Source of the DNA: Siphonodentalium dalli
Taxonomy: Eukaryota; Mollusca; Scaphopoda; Gadilida; Siphonodentaliidae
DNA length: 64,000 nucleotides
Direction: 5' to 3'
NCBI GenBank assembly: GCA_032622095.1
Contig: CP136063.1
Location: 70,843,980 to 70,907,979, forward strand
Part shown: in pieces, positions 36,901-45,757 of the stretch
How positions within the stretch are numbered: the stretch's first letter is position 1
Layout: every line of letters begins with the position of its first letter
The notes under the pieces: model-generated
Databases searched by the model: none
What the model saw: only the letters and a program-made list of their open reading frames with translations
What the model was told of the DNA's origin: nothing
Position numbers and translations under genes: made by a program

Positions 36901-39050
36901 CTGCTTTTGTTTTTTCTCTTTTGTTTGATTAGTTCGGGCTTATCGGTCTGATTAGTGAGTCCTATTTCACAACACTTGTCAACTTGTAATTTCTGATATG
37001 ATGAATGGTCCATTATTTTGGGTTTACAGGTCTGATCATCGTAGCTGGTCAGATATTTACTTTTGCTCACAGGGTCTTGTCTGACAGCCAATACAACATT
37101 GTAATGATTACCATTTAAATTCTGTAAAAATATCATTTCAGGATAAGATATTCTTGAACTGTTAAAGCTCTTTGGGGGATATTTCAGCCATGAAGTTGTG
37201 TGTATCATGATATAAGTATTGAGAAGATCTGCCATAGCAAGTACTTCCATTTCAGTTGCCCAGGTACCTTCATCCTTCATCTTGGTATCATGTAGATATT
37301 GTGTGATGCTTGAAAAAGTAGGTCTCAACCACTTTTGAAATTTCAAACTTCTATCCTGCATGTGCTTGATGACTTTACCTCTAAGGTCAAGGTGAAAGTT
37401 CTCAGAACCTGTTAAAGCATAAGATATGGCTCTAAAGAAGCAATTGCCATCTCCATAAATCTGTCTTGTCAAGAAGTGATCACTAATCAATTGACAATCT
37501 CCATATTTTATTTCATCATTCATAGTGAGTCCTATTTCATGACACTTCACAGCACGAGATTTGTCACGCAATGGGTCAAATATGACAGCACTAGCATCAG
37601 TTTGTCCTGTTATCACTAGATTATTCTCATGGTCAATAGAAGTTTTAACATTGAGACCAGTGAGGTCAATCTGCTGTCTCCCAACCTGATTCATTGACAG
37701 AAGTAGTTCACCAAAATGCTCAGCAACTTCATTCAGGTTATTGAACTTCAATAAAACACTGGTTCCATCTCCATCTACTAGGCCTTGATCGTTACGTGCA
37801 TGAGAATCAATCATGAAGTACTTGTTTCCTCTACCAGTTTTGCCAATTATTACTGTGAATATTAGGAATGTTGCAAAACAATAATCAGAGACTTCAAAAA
37901 TTGACTGTAATGCATCTATCATTGGGATAATACCCCAACTAATCTCATCTTCATTTGATGAAAATACAGAAGCTTGAACAGGGATTTTGATATCAAACAA
38001 GAATTCTGTATCAAACACTGTGTATATTTTTGGAAGTTCTTGAACGTCAAGAAATTTTAAATTTATTAGTGTGATCTTCTCCTGATGTGGTAACTTTTTT
38101 CGTTCATTAATGACAAACGAATACATCCTTGAACCATGATTTATCACTTTGTCCACGTCAGACGTATTCCACAAAAAAATATTTTTAATGTGAGAGTAAG
38201 CAGCAGCTAGTAAACAGACAGCGGCACATTGGTTACCAGCAATTAACCCGAATAATGCTGTATTACCCTGGCTATAATTACCTTGGATTGAAGACATGTC
38301 CATTGCACATGCATCATCTTGATTCAGTGGTTGACTGTAGGTGCATGTTTTGGTACTGACGATTGTGGCATTATTGATTTCATATTTATCGCAGTCCTGT
38401 TTTTTTGGTGCAATGTTACTCAAAACAACGCTGCATGACTTGAGAAGGCCATGAGGTATATTTCCAACATCAAAAGAAGCAGATTCAAACTTCGCACCTG
38501 AACTCTCACTTAGATTTGTATAGCCACTTGTCCTATTGGCATTTGTATGATTTGCACTGTTTGTAAGATTAAGTTGGGTTTGTGTGTTAACACTGTTTGG
38601 GTTTGTATGGTTGATAAGACTTGTTTGGATGAATCGTCCATTGCGGGTTTGCATGTTTTCATTCTGAAGTTTGCTTTGCCTGGTTTGTGGTTTGTTTGTA
38701 GTTTGTTTGTAGTTTGGCAGATTAGCAGTTTGGCAGATTGGCAAATTAGCAGTTTGGCAGATTGGCAGATTAGCAGTTTGGCAGATTGGCAGATTGGCAG
38801 TTTGGCAGATTGGCAGATTGGCAGGTTTGTAAGCAGGTTTGTAAGCAGGTTTGTTCGTAGGTTTGTTCATAGGTTTGTTCGTAGGTTTGTTCATAGGTTT
38901 GTTCGTAGGTTTGTTCATAGGTTTGTTTGTAAGCAAGTTCGTAGTTTGCTTTTTACCTTTTGTTTGCTTCTGTTCCTCACGTTTCTTCGCCATTTGTCGT
39001 CTGTGCCTCTCTCTTCTCTGAATGTCGCCTAGCACTCTTTTCTTCGGCAT
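30918..39050 (-). CDS. Helentron (Helitron2-type) transposon protein: proteases, Rep, PIF1 helicase and EEP nuclease
   Basis: Residues are counted from an upstream in-frame Met at 39095. I choose Met16 (39050, MPKKRVLGD) because a pyrimidine tract plus CAG, an ideal splice acceptor, lies immediately before it; length is then 2710 residues. Order: NKPT/NKPM and ANLPICQT repeats (about 50-137); a UL36/C76-like cysteine protease (QC290 and D430-S-H432); an OTU protease (GD549GNC552, H664); 18-residue KYATQSEFRKK repeats (about 790-960); cysteine pairs and a DUF6570-like block (about 1000-1165); a Helitron-like N and HUH Rep domain (PH1513WH1515, Y1700-xxx-Y1704-xx-K1707); a PIF1 helicase (GGAGTGK2061S, IID2144E, GDFYQIPP, HKAQG, YVALSRV); and a C-terminal EEP nuclease (N2511, E2538, GD2655FN, D2691H, H2713). 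The Rep domain would nick and join single strands, and the helicase would unwind them during rolling-circle transposition. All core motifs are present and the frame is open throughout, so the element may be recent or active. The usual Asp before the last EEP His is Tyr here. Confidence 0.9.
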   Translation of the reverse strand: MPKKRVLGDIQRRERHRRQMAKKREEQKQTKGKKQTTNLLTNKPMNKPTNKPMNKPTNKPMNKPTNKPAYKPAYKPANLPICQTANLPICQTANLPICQTANLPICQTANLPNYKQTTNKPQTRQSKLQNENMQTRNGRFIQTSLINHTNPNSVNTQTQLNLTNSANHTNANRTSGYTNLSESSGAKFESASFDVGNIPHGLLKSCSVVLSNIAPKKQDCDKYEINNATIVSTKTCTYSQPLNQDDACAMDMSSIQGNYSQGNTALFGLIAGNQCAAVCLLAAAYSHIKNIFLWNTSDVDKVINHGSRMYSFVINERKKLPHQEKITLINLKFLDVQELPKIYTVFDTEFLFDIKIPVQASVFSSNEDEISWGIIPMIDALQSIFEVSDYCFATFLIFTVIIGKTGRGNKYFMIDSHARNDQGLVDGDGTSVLLKFNNLNEVAEHFGELLLSMNQVGRQQIDLTGLNVKTSIDHENNLVITGQTDASAVIFDPLRDKSRAVKCHEIGLTMNDEIKYGDCQLISDHFLTRQIYGDGNCFFRAISYALTGSENFHLDLRGKVIKHMQDRSLKFQKWLRPTFSSITQYLHDTKMKDEGTWATEMEVLAMADLLNTYIMIHTTSWLKYPPKSFNSSRISYPEMIFLQNLNGNHYNVVLAVRQDPVSKSKYLTSYDDQTCKPKIMDHSSYQKLQVDKCCEIGLTNQTDKPELIKQKRKNKSRWSVSYKRQNVKNQNKTGSRNEYVSLYQASHKTAKNERGQQNYATNKALKLEKKAKSVHKYQSNKEFRLRACMDSKDKYKNQEQFRSDVKTRSATKYATNSELRKKKISYSKAKYATQSELRMKLKSYSKAKYATQSEFRKKLKSYSKAKYATQSEFRKKLRSYSKAKYATQSEFRKKKISYFKAKYATQSEYRKKLMSYSKAKYTNNSQFRNNLINSIKRKYRISSAYRKNLLLAKKCQMVKRIKHLSIIDNVIKSFREETAHGPEYVCASCNRVLFQNQVTRCNLDNYSLKGSNVDAIAKKCITKKYLHECSDECPNNCQFLERPCSKLWICYTCHRKIQQGKIPSGSFVNNMELDPIPEEIANINRLECHLLAPLLPFKKIVKLPRGSQEGIRGSVVCVPTDMSKTADVLPRPENTSSLLRVKLKRKRCYEGYYEYEYVNTKRVITALSYLKRHNKFFKDITIDERWNEANMDNDQSSDSTDSESDMEQDVTDDKSDSASDSENEHGARDSAFPVDSCLQPEDIGQFVLDSHSDEIFDVAPAEGNKPVYMLGDEDIEGKAFPKQFPEGQHTFKSERKVRLTLAQYFKHRLMHVDNRFARDTDYIFFSQYISELQQVLSQISIACRKSNAKSSDGSEITGSDLRDKEKRDELLNSDQAYRFLKTIRSSPAYWENCQKDLFAMLRMVGIPTWFTSFSTAEFRWPEIIKTILIQQNDTRTFEKLDWDEKCKILKSNPVTVARMLSDRFHKFFKKVIMSESEPIGKVKDFFIREENSDKFRPHWHCVIWIDNAPQFDVDNDALVVAFIDKYITCLTPDEETDPELFDIVKSVQQHSKNHTTSCRKRGTTCRFNFPRPPSEESFIARAKSMETEEHQTEKENAKTLVESLWKLLLDKNEEITSCKELLDKANVDQSDLEVALSRLSTRNTVVLKRSPKDMWTNQYNAYLSRCWNANLDIQYVLDAYSCVVYIISYISKNEKTMGSFLKQTKKEAEKGNLSAKKTMRKLGSTYLNKRNVSAIESVFRVCELPLKECSRNVVWIPLGENPVRISLPLDQINEDSERVWMINITERYEARPLLIEFKAMCLARFCSEYRVLCKSQLPKNAENCAEDKITATVFRLQNELGYVQKRTKSSPAVIKYPRFVLEKEREKFYQSMLQLYLPHRNKEQLKPSPFQLYMDFYESGNIRSENDICTVKSVVEDNRKHYEANASAIDNAQDSIHKVNPEDAWANMCPESEVDRLDDSNMPVSTVGQDENIDCKNEFGNIPSESRNERHYDVYDKSEILPLMRTLNEQQSKIFHKVRNWCLDKIHGKNPEQFFLHLTGGAGTGKSLLIKCLYYEMNRLLSQISNNPDDTVVLLTASTGSASFNIRGTTLHTAFSIPLFLGERCVPLKENTMNTMRCKLSSLLLLIIDEISMIKYNLLHYVSERLNQIKRTCGNDKICFGGVSVIAVGDFYQIPPVCVSEEDKLFSRVPGRKLWDKRFSIAILDKIMRQKDDADFAYMLNRCRTKYRAERLLPQDVDMLSGCINREVGEALLLASTKAEVGDHNTKMLQKVCSNLFTIDAQDYKTNKATGVTVRLNRPCTSKQLKTYLPHSIVLAEGCRVMLVKNLDIDDGLVNGVIGTVIDLKNFENVDIDMKRVYIRFDNERVGRKRLSGLEGEMRTIEIVPDEHHIGSSQVTVRKQFPLTLSYACTIHKAQGITLEKAVISLKNIFSPGMAYVALSRVTSLEGLSIINCESHEITDKIYCDEKVSKALNRMPDFIEAEKTSSGQCLKIILHNIEGLSCHFEDLKADQRIFTADCIALVETWLAPSDIGSLRYDIDDYEFHHTARSECFDESTNFFKKMKKQEHGGVGVYVSNESDFRRTQIGLINLEHICTYNYNLDLLLVVIYRPPQYAVKVFTPKIHEICAVAEHYTNVLLIGDFNQNDLQNSSLSTLIESKGFQQIIKFPTTEGGTLLDHVYFKGELSVSCSRLSEYYSYHEGIAIDVNTTVS
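30921..30926 (-). promoter_or_regulatory. Possible splice donor at the 3' end of the Helentron ORF
   Basis: The last two codons before the TGA stop read GTA AGT, giving CACT|GTAAGT, a consensus 5' splice site. The current C-terminal VS-stop could therefore be intron read-through, with another exon downstream. This is inference from sequence only; the EEP fold looks almost complete without it. Confidence 0.35.
36240..36620 (-). repeat. 54-bp coding tandem repeat within the Helentron gene
   Basis: The phrase CTCTGTGTGGCATACTTGG recurs every 54 bp (for example 36331 and 36385), giving seven or eight copies of an 18-residue motif K-Y-x-x-x-S-x-x-R-K-K. Neighbouring copies are almost identical in DNA, which suggests recent expansion without loss of frame. 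The strong positive charge suggests a nucleic-acid-binding or linker role. Confidence 0.9.
38690..38950 (-). repeat. Coding minisatellites near the Helentron N-terminus
   Basis: Two adjacent arrays: a 24-bp type unit encoding ANLPICQT (about 38700-38820), and a 12-24-bp unit encoding NKPT/NKPM/AYKP (about 38820-38930). Both stay in frame. The encoded segment is Pro/Asn/Lys-rich and probably disordered. Confidence 0.88.
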
Positions 39051-39073
39051 CTGAAAAAGAAAAAGAAAGAAAG
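39051..39073 (-). promoter_or_regulatory. Probable splice acceptor just before the Helentron start codon
   Basis: On the minus strand TTTCTTTCTTTTTCTTTTTC is followed by AG and then ATG. A 20-base pyrimidine tract ending in CAG right before a Met codon suggests that the first exon is an untranslated leader upstream, and that the 15 codons ahead of Met16 are intron. Confidence 0.6.
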
Positions 39074-41520
39074 TGTCAATGATACTGTAGCTCAATTTTG
39101 AGGATATATGTCATATGTGTTACATTCTATCGAGCAATTATGAACGCAGAAAGTTTAATTGATTAACTAATACTGAATGTCAACATGAAGAGACACATAT
39201 AATTAGGGATTTAGGTAGTAGATGGAATGGCGATATATGTAAAACTATAAAGTTGCTGGAGGAATTGCAGCAACAACCCCTTTATGATCAGATAATGAAC
39301 ACTATTACTGTTGTCAGAATATCTATCATGTTTGTGAAAATAAGATCAAGTCTGGATTTTGTCCCATGATAGCCATTGGCATCCATGTTTTTTAACAGTT
39401 TTCGGGAAAATTGGTAAGCTCCAATCTAGAAGTCACCCCACAGATCCCTATTAAGTTCGGTGACGATCAGATGAGGGATGTGGCCTGTAGGTGTGTAAAA
39501 TAATTTACTGATGCAAAGAGTACAATCAAAGATGGCTGCCGGTAGCTATAATTACATTGCCGGTCTTTATAAGGTATATACCAAATTATTTAGTTAAAGT
39601 AATTACTAGTGCCCTTATAAGACATCTCATGTAAACTTTTAATAATGCTCCCAGGGTAAAGTTACCAATATATACAAATTTTGTACTCCGATAGTTCAGT
39701 TATTTGGTTGCCTATAAACAGACAAACAAACATATGGACAAAATTGAGTTTCATCAGTATAGATTTCCTATTTCGAAATGTTTTATCTTTTTTTCAATTT
39801 TGTTTGCCTCGCGTCCACCTATTATGCTGTGTACATATTAAAGTTACCTTGGTTTAATGTGCAGAAAATTCTACGATGTTATGATCAGCAATACTGTTAC
39901 TATCAGCAATACTGTAACTGCAATACTGTAACTGCAATACTTTAACTGCAATACTTTAACTGCAATAGTTCTGTATCTGAAAATAATTGGATCATGTATG
40001 TAAATGTACGGAGATATGTCAAAGAACCTTAAAGGCCAGAAGGTATTAGTGCTAAGGGACATTATAGTCTGGGAGCTGACAGTGTGCCTCTGAACACCCC
40101 CCCATCGGGATTTAACTCCACTCCACTCATTTTGTTCCTTGTTATGTCCCACAACTTTTACGCCATGTTAACTTGAAATGAAAGTGTCAATAACAATGTA
40201 CATGTAGCTCAACTTCGAGGAGGAATAATTTCTTGTGATACAGTCAATGGAGTGATTAGGAATGGGAGAGTTGATCTGTCCAAGTAATACTTAGTGTTGA
40301 CATGAAGAGATATATATAAAGTAATATCCAAGATGGCTGCTGGTCAGTCTGGAGTAAACTACATACTCACATATAAAAAATAGTCGGTATCAGTATGAAT
40401 CTGAGTGTATGTTTACAACAACAATATTTACTTCTTGATACAGGTTGCAACTGCTGGCGATAAATTAACGAAAACAATTTTGTCATCACGAGTCGCTGCC
40501 TTTTGGTCAATATAAAACTGACGATGTGCGTGTTGTCAATAGGGATATAATAATTGTTAAAATAGCTACTTTGAGTTCAATTATCTTACATTTCTATTTT
40601 ATCGCCCTACCGAAGTGTTTCACTTACTTTAAACTAATATAATGAAAGTGTCACTGTAGCAACTTTTGAGAGGGAATAATTTTCTCTGGTACAGTAAATG
40701 GAGCGTCTACAGATGGGAAAGTTGAAATGTCTAAGAAATACTAGATGTCAACATGAAGCGATATACTGATATAAAGTAAAATCAAAGGCGGCCATGTTAC
40801 TTTATTGAGTTTCGGAAAAAAATTTTATGTCTCACACCTAGAGGTCACCCAGAAGATAAATCAGAAGTTTGGTAATGAACGGATGACAGAGCTGGCTTGT
40901 AGGGTGTGCTGAAAGATTTAGTGATATGAAGAATAAAATTCAAGATGGCTGCCGACGGCCATGTTATTTGGCAGAATGACCCCAAAATGACTTGTTCCCA
41001 TCTTCATGTCAATGTCAACATCCATGACAAATTTAATGAAGATGAGACAAACAGATGAACCTGCATCCCGTGCTAATTGATTTTGCAGAAAGATTTAGTC
41101 AAACAAAAAGTTAAATCTAAAATGGCCACTTGTGCCATGTCTTTTGGCCAAATAACCCCAAAATTACTCGTTCCCATCTACATGTCAACGTCCATGACAA
41201 ATTTTATGATGATCAGACAAACAGTATGGCCTGTAGCCCATGCTAATGTATTTAATTCTGAAATCCAAGATGGCCGCTAGCGGAGATGTTTTTTGGCTGA
41301 ATGACCAAAATAAATCATTCCCGTCTATAGAGACCACCCTGTTGATCTGTATGAAGTTTGCTGATGATCAGATCAGGGATGTGGTCTGTAGGCTGTGCCA
41401 AAGGATTTAGTGATGAAGTTATGACGTGAAAAGGCATCGGACAGACACACACACAGAGTCCCGGATGGACAGGTGCAACGCGTTATACAACTCTTCTTTT
41501 TTTAAAAGGGGGTTATAATT
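39069..41520 (+). repeat. Diverged repeat array with a pearl-like terminus, abutting the Helentron gene
   Basis: Related segments start GAAAGTGTCA near 39069, 40180 and 40643, and share GTAGCTCAACTT, AATACT..TGTCAACATGAAG and CAAGATGGCTGC. Further partial copies near 40860-41400 share GATCAGA..GGCCTGTAGG. The array ends GGACAGGTGCAA..TTATAC with a (T)n/AAAAGGGGG hairpin at about 41480-41515, the same kind of end as the element at 24170-25376. Copies are old and uneven. Whether it belongs to the Helentron or was there first is not decidable here. Confidence 0.7.
39908..39966. repeat. 14-bp minisatellite, four copies
   Basis: AATACTGTAACTGC or AATACTTTAACTGC repeats at 39908, 39922, 39936 and 39950. 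Confidence 0.95.
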
Positions 41521-41847
41521 ATCCTAGAATACATCTTTTTTCAGTAGTTTAATAAAAGCCCATTTCATTTGACTAAATGTATTTATGTTCATTCTATTGT
41601 CAATATATCCAACAACAGAAGGTCAGTTTGAAAGAATGTTTAGCAATTGATCATACAAGATCTCATATATAGTCACTAAATCTACTAGTAATTGATCAAT
41701 AACAATAGCTGTCATAATATACTGTGATACAGTGTTTTGTTTATTTCGAACCAGACTAAAATATTCTGCGATGGTTGATTCATAACTTTTTAACACGTTG
41801 AGTGTGGGCTACGTGTTATCTCGTACTACACTATTTTCTATATTCCA
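41521..41847. other. Unassigned stretch
   Basis: Nothing recognised. It contains CTACGTGTTATCTCGTACTA, a near copy of the adjacent MITE terminus, so a broken MITE end may lie here. Confidence 0.4.
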
Positions 41848-42236
41848 GGGTGCCACTACGAGTTATCTCGTACTTTATTATGGGGTCTAGATATTCTGCT
41901 GCAGAAATTTAAGAAATTTAGTTCCCCACATAACGATTTCATCCATCTTAGGAAGCTCAAAAATGTGAGATATGAGTGGTGCCACTGCATCTGTGTAATG
42001 AAGGAACCTAATTTGGGCCGAAAGTATGGTTATACTGACGCAATGGCCCCTAATTATATTCTGCCGTCTGAATTGGCATTTTTTTTATAAGATCCACAAA
42101 AGCCCCTAACATTCTGCACTACAGAATAACAAGTTAGTTCGTGTATTTGAATAGAAGACATTAATTTTGAAGTAGCACGATCACACATGTAAGATTGTAT
42201 TTTTTAAATGTACGAGATAGTTCGTTGTCGGCACCC
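41848..42236. mobile_element. MITE, 389 bp, terminal repeat GGGTGCC..
   Basis: Left end 41848-41873 and right end 42210-42236 are inverted copies (GGGTGCC, then ..ACGA..TATCTCGTAC) with about 23 of 27 positions matching. No target duplication is obvious, so the superfamily is undetermined. The interior has no coding sequence. Confidence 0.65.
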
Positions 42237-42326
42237 AGCGCAACCCATGTAAACCTTATGAATTTGATTAAATATTATTCTATGGGACAAGGGTGTCAGA
42301 AGCAGTGAACTTGGGTAAAGAGCCAA

Positions 42327-42346
42327 GGGGGGGGGGGGGGGCGGGC

Positions 42347-42384
<38 letters not shown>
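42327..42384. repeat. G-run followed by (TA)n
   Basis: Fifteen G at 42327-42341, then GCACAA-type spacing and a (TA)n tract at about 42350-42384. It sits at the 5' edge of the pearl-like array that follows. Confidence 0.95.
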
Positions 42385-42387
<3 letters not shown>

Positions 42388-43631
42388 CACCATAGATATG
42401 AACCCATTTGACCTGATGGTATTTGAGATGTTTAAAAGAATTAATAAGGGAAAGAGTTATGGTCCTGGCTTCACAACTATTTGACCCAGTGACCTCATTT
42501 GAACTTATCTGAATGTGATTCACCTAGGCAACATCCACACCAAATATGAACCAATTTGGCCTGATGGTATTTAAGAAGATGTGTAAAAGAATTACTATGG
42601 AGGGAAAGAGTTATGGCCCTGGGTTCGCAACTATTTGACCCAGTGACCTAATTTGAACAAATCTGAACCGCAGTCACCCAAGGATCCTTCATATCAAATA
42701 TGAACCAATTTGGCCTGATGGTATTTGAGATGTTTAAAAGAATTAATATGGAGGGAAAGATTTATGGCCCTGTCTTCGCAACTATTTGACCCGGTGACCT
42801 CATTTGAACAAATCTGAATGTGAGTCACCTAGGTAATATCCACACCAAATATGAAGTCATTTGGCCCGATGGTATTTGAGAAGAAGTTTAAAATAATTAC
42901 TATGAAGGGAAAGAGTTATGGCCCTGGCTTCGCAACTATTTGACCCAGTGACCTCATTTGAACAAATCTGAACCCCAGTCACCCAACGATCCTTCATATC
43001 AAATATGAACCCATTTGGCCTGATGGTATTTGAGAAGATGTTTAAAAGAATTAATATGTAGGGAAAGAGTTATGGCCCTGGTTTGACCCAGTGAACTCAT
43101 TTGAAAAAATCCTTTGGCCTGATGTATTTGAGAAGTTTAAAAGATTTACTATGGAGGGAAAGAGTTATGTCCCTGGTTTCGCAACTATTTGACCCAGTGA
43201 CCCCATTTGGCCTGATGGTATTTGAGAAGATGTTTAAAAGAATATGGAGGGAAAGAGTTATGGTCCTGGCTTCGCAACTATTTGACCCAGTGACCTTATT
43301 TGAACAAATCTGAATGTGAGTCACCTAGGCAACATCCACACCAAATATGAACCCATTTGGCCCGATGGTATTTGAGAAGTTTAAAAGAATTACTATGGAG
43401 AGAAAGAGTTATGGCCCTGGCTTCGCAACTATTTGACCCAGTTACCTCATTTGAACAAATCTGAATGTATGTCACCTAGGCAACATCCACACCAAATATG
43501 AACCCATTCGGTCTTATGGTTCCAGAGGAGAAAAAGTTTAAAGAATTGTTGGACGAATGGACGGACGGACAGATGACCGAGGAGTGATGAATATAGCTCC
43601 ATCGGAGACTATGTCTCAGGTGAGCTAAAAA
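42385..43631 (+). mobile_element. Pearl-like element with about eight core units
   Basis: TTTGACCCAGTGACC-type markers occur near 42483, 42637, 42788, 42942, 43085, 43191, 43284 and 43435. The typical spacing is 151-154 bp, with two shortened units of about 106 and 93 bp. The array is followed by ACGGACGGACAG, an imperfect hairpin GCTCCATCGGAGAC..GTCTCAGGTGAGC, and AAAA. It is the long version of the element at 22640-23013. Two short open frames on opposite strands are by-products of the repeat. Confidence 0.85.
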
Positions 43632-44486
43632 CTGGAAGTGTGAAAAATTAGGACAGCTAAATTGGTAACCGATGGAAGTATATATTGTTCATTCAACTGA
43701 TTAACTTGAATTTGCCATGGCTTCCAGCAGTCGTTTATCCCTGCACCATTTTACCTAAGATTAATGCAGAAAATCAAATTTTTGATGGGTTTATACAGTA
43801 ATAAATTATAATTGGCCACACAGGTAGAATAAAGTATAGTTTAATTTTGCTACGATTTCGAAAGCAGTGCAATGGATTTATCGTAGCAGTGACGATGTTG
43901 ATTCAACACGTGCATATAAATAGGCCCCTATATTTTTATTACCATGATATAATTGTGCTTTTACAGGAATTAATCAATAGGGGCATCATCATGAGCAGTA
44001 GACAACTATCAACTCAAACAAAAATTACTTTGACAACTTTTATTAATAACATTTACATCAAAGAATATCTTGTTCTGATCTGAAATATAAATGTGTAACG
44101 AAACAGTATATCTTAGTCTCAAGGCAATTGCCCGTTGTTGATAGAGGCATACAATATGTCAGATGCGCAGAAATTTCAGAAATTGTGTATTGATGCCATT
44201 GTACTGATATGCAGGTTTCTACTAGGGGTGGGAAATGGTGGCCGTCACCCCCCAAGAGGAAAATACAGTCAATATTTTCAATATGGCACTGCAAATCTTA
44301 TATTTTGGTTCGAATTGAATATCGGATTGAATATTCAAAAATTTTCTAATTGAATCAAACAGGGCTCAAAATACATCTTATTTTGCGAGAATCATTAGCT
44401 GAATCAAGTTAATCATAAAGCACTGAAAATTGAAAAGTTTCACAAGAATCATTACTGAGAATCGGTTCAGTGATTCTCATTGAATC
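43632..44486. other. Unassigned AT-rich stretch
   Basis: I see no gene or repeat. The open frames near 43850-44350 are short and unlike any protein I recognise. Confidence 0.4.
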
Positions 44487-45173
44487 TTAACCCTTTGAAC
44501 CCTGACGCCCCACAGCGATCGACACCCTGACCCGTGGCTCCCAGTGGCATTTCCGCTTAAATTAGACAGTGTCTAGTCGCATGGTGTTGATTATGTTTAA
44601 ATTGTGACACAAGTCTGAAACTTTACAGGTTTGTCCCACACAGATCAGCGATTATTATAAGATTGCGAGACTTTGCCTCACGGCAACTCCTTGGCAACGG
44701 TTGCTAGGCAACTACCCGGAATTGACTGGAAAATGTAAATATAGCTTATAGCGTCGTAATTCAACCCCAGTGGTTGCATTTTTTTATGCAGCTAATACCC
44801 TAACATGAAATTTGAGATATACCCGACCAGAATAGTAAAACAAATATCCAATTTAAGGGTAACAAGGGTTTCTAGCAAATACCACACATGATCGAATGAC
44901 ATCATTGCACTAGCCATTCAGTGGTATGTTTTGCCTTAATGTAGACAGTGTCTAGTCACACGGTGTTGGTTATGTTCAAAAGGGACACCTACCTGAAACT
45001 GTGCAGGCATGCTATGCATGGACTACTGATCATTATAAGATCTGGAGACTTTGCCACCCGATCTCTCATTAGAAACAGTTACAAGGCAACTACTCGAAAT
45101 TTGCAGAATAAACAAATTCTAGCTTATAACGTTGTAATTATACATCAGAGAATTGCGTCTATTGTGTTATTCA
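44487..45173 (+). repeat. Direct duplication with ~379-bp offset
   Basis: AGACAGTGTCTAGTC occurs at 44564 and 44943. Flanking matches include CGGTGTTGGTTATGTT-like sequence, ATTATAAGAT and GAGACTTTGCC, AAGGCAACTAC, and TAGCTTATA. The second copy is interrupted at 45174 by a MITE. The left edge TTAACCCTTTGAACC at 44487 resembles a piggyBac-type end, but no partner end was found. Confidence 0.75.
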
Positions 45174-45757
45174 TAGCCCAAGTTTTCTTCGGCATAAACC
45201 AGCTAGTAAAATCGGTTGGGATAGTGCTGGTTTGTAGCCAAAGCCTGCTGCGTATACAGTTCTATGACGGGTGTATTGACCAGCTCATCTAACATTGCTA
45301 ATAACTGTAATAATATCTCAAATTTGTGGCAGTATGTCTGTCTATTACATGAAATATATTATATTTGTTCCAAACTCCACAAGAGTTGCCAACTGAAAGT
45401 AGTAATTCAATCGGAAAAATAAATTATATTGCAGTGTTTACATAAATACGAACTCATTTCTTCTCGCTAAATCACACTGCGAATTGAATGTGAACAACAA
45501 GAGAGTACTCACAGTACCAGGCATATTCTGAGGGTATTTAAACAGGAAATTTTGATTATAATAGTATCATATATATGTAAATAGTATCATATATTGATTT
45601 GTTGAACAAAATTGATTAAATGTCAGGAGAATCCCCGCCACTGAGTTTGGGTGTACACCCAGTTATAGAAATGTATACGCAGTGGGTTTCGGTTAAAAAC
45701 CAGCACTATCCCAACCGGTTTCACTAGCTGGTTTTTGGCAGAAGGAAACTTGGGCTA
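45174..45757. mobile_element. MULE-type MITE, 584 bp, with a perfect 9-bp target duplication
   Basis: Terminal inverted repeats begin TAGCCCAAG and end CTTGGGCTA, and continue for about 95 bp (shared CCAGCTAGT, CGGTTGGGATAGTGCTGG). The direct repeat TGTTATTCA flanks the element on both sides (45165-45173, 45758-45766). Long inverted repeats plus a 9-bp duplication are the hallmark of Mutator-like elements. It interrupts the second copy of the 379-bp duplication. The interior is non-coding. Confidence 0.9.

Noticed and set aside
38547-39032. 161-codon plus-strand frame with repeated ADWQISSL and RRFVHRFV
   Set aside because: Antisense reading of the coding minisatellites at the Helentron N-terminus.
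44487-44510. A complete piggyBac element starting at TTAACCC
   Set aside because: Only one end was found; no GGGTTAA partner or transposase within reach.
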